Shown: positions 63,871 to 64,000 of the stretch, piece after piece
Position numbering within the stretch: position 1 is the stretch's first letter
Layout of the letters: every line of letters starts with the position of its first letter
Assembly (NCBI GenBank): GCA_963781155.1
Contig: CAWAEC010000016.1
Location: 558,001-622,000 of the forward strand
Reading direction: 5' to 3'
DNA: 64,000 nucleotides
From: PALSA-693 sp963781155
Lineage (GTDB): Bacteria; Actinomycetota; Acidimicrobiia; Acidimicrobiales; Palsa-688
Notes under the pieces: model-generated
Databases searched by the model: none
Told to the model about the DNA's origin: nothing
The model's input: only the letters and a program-made list of their open reading frames with translations
Translations under genes and position numbers: made by a program

Positions 63871-64000
63871 AGGGGGGTCAATCTAACAGAATCTCTGTGT
63901 GAACACTCAGTTGTCATGATAGATTTTTTCTGGTGGATCGGCGGGACGTGTGTACCTGTGTCCCGGAGTCCCGACAGCCACGACCCTGGGAGCAACGCCA

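Noticed and set aside
1..64000. tRNA genes and CRISPR arrays
   Set aside because: I looked for T-loop-like strings and short regularly spaced repeats on both strands and found none with supporting structure.

Overview
The window is a high-GC chromosomal segment of an actinobacterium (Actinomycetota), possibly an uncultured soil or environmental lineage such as Acidimicrobiia. The phylum assignment rests on gene content: a mycothiol-transferase-like DinB protein, two F420-type flavin/deazaflavin-fold enzymes, DrrAB-type exporters, a MocR regulator, an ECF sigma factor with a SnoaL-like tail, DUF3500 and DUF6325 proteins, and many GTG/TTG starts. The class-level guess is weak. I found no rRNA, tRNA, CRISPR array or phage structural module.

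Layout. 1-7.2 kb: surface protein, M48 protease converging on LemA, an SDR/ECF-sigma pair, an ABC-2 exporter. 7.3-13 kb: DinB protein, alpha/beta hydrolase, HxlR regulator with an apparent ATA start, a decayed phytanoyl-CoA dioxygenase, a twice-frameshifted benzoylformate-decarboxylase-like enzyme, a PEP-mutase-superfamily enzyme. 13-21.7 kb: DUF3500 protein, 14-TM efflux pump, F420 reductase, small stress-type and membrane proteins, an ArsC-like protein, and a Cys-rich micro-ORF coupled to a secreted protein. 22-30 kb: secreted repeat protein, phosphotransferase, a three-gene set (TmpA-like membrane reductase, patatin, biotinyl-like domain), MocR regulator. 30-38 kb: CapA-like lipoprotein, hydrolase, PQQ-type propeller lipoprotein, DrrAB exporter. 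38-44.3 kb: SRPBCC protein, integrase remnant, an orphan LivH-LivM fusion, LuxR remnant, PhyH dioxygenase, DinB protein. 44.7-46.5 kb: a broken cargo-like gene with the LQR...GN.AV motif seen in contractile-injection-system effectors. 46.7-51.2 kb: enoyl-CoA hydratase, PPOX/F420 protein, TetR regulator with a strong operator/promoter, amidohydrolase, three overlapping micro-ORFs. 51.7-53.8 kb: an IS256-type element that cuts a carboxymuconolactone-decarboxylase-like gene and leaves a 9-bp duplication. 54.7-64 kb: an Ala/Pro-repeat protein plus OmpA-like protein, FAD oxidoreductase, secreted lipoprotein, small membrane proteins, GH15 glucoamylase/trehalase, DeoR regulator.

Two themes stand out. 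First, at least seven otherwise well-conserved genes carry single-base frameshifts; residual long-read assembly errors are a serious alternative to true gene decay. Second, several segments (18.9, 21.8, 39.2, 42.1, 56.7 and 59.4 kb) hold C- or N-terminal stubs of known families, together with a dispersed repeat pair, an IS and an integrase remnant. This marks a fluid accessory region. The most unusual loci are the LQR-motif cargo gene, the repeat/OmpA-like pair, the TmpA-patatin-biotinyl set, the overlapping micro-ORFs, and the perfect palindrome overlapping a consensus promoter next to the TetR gene.
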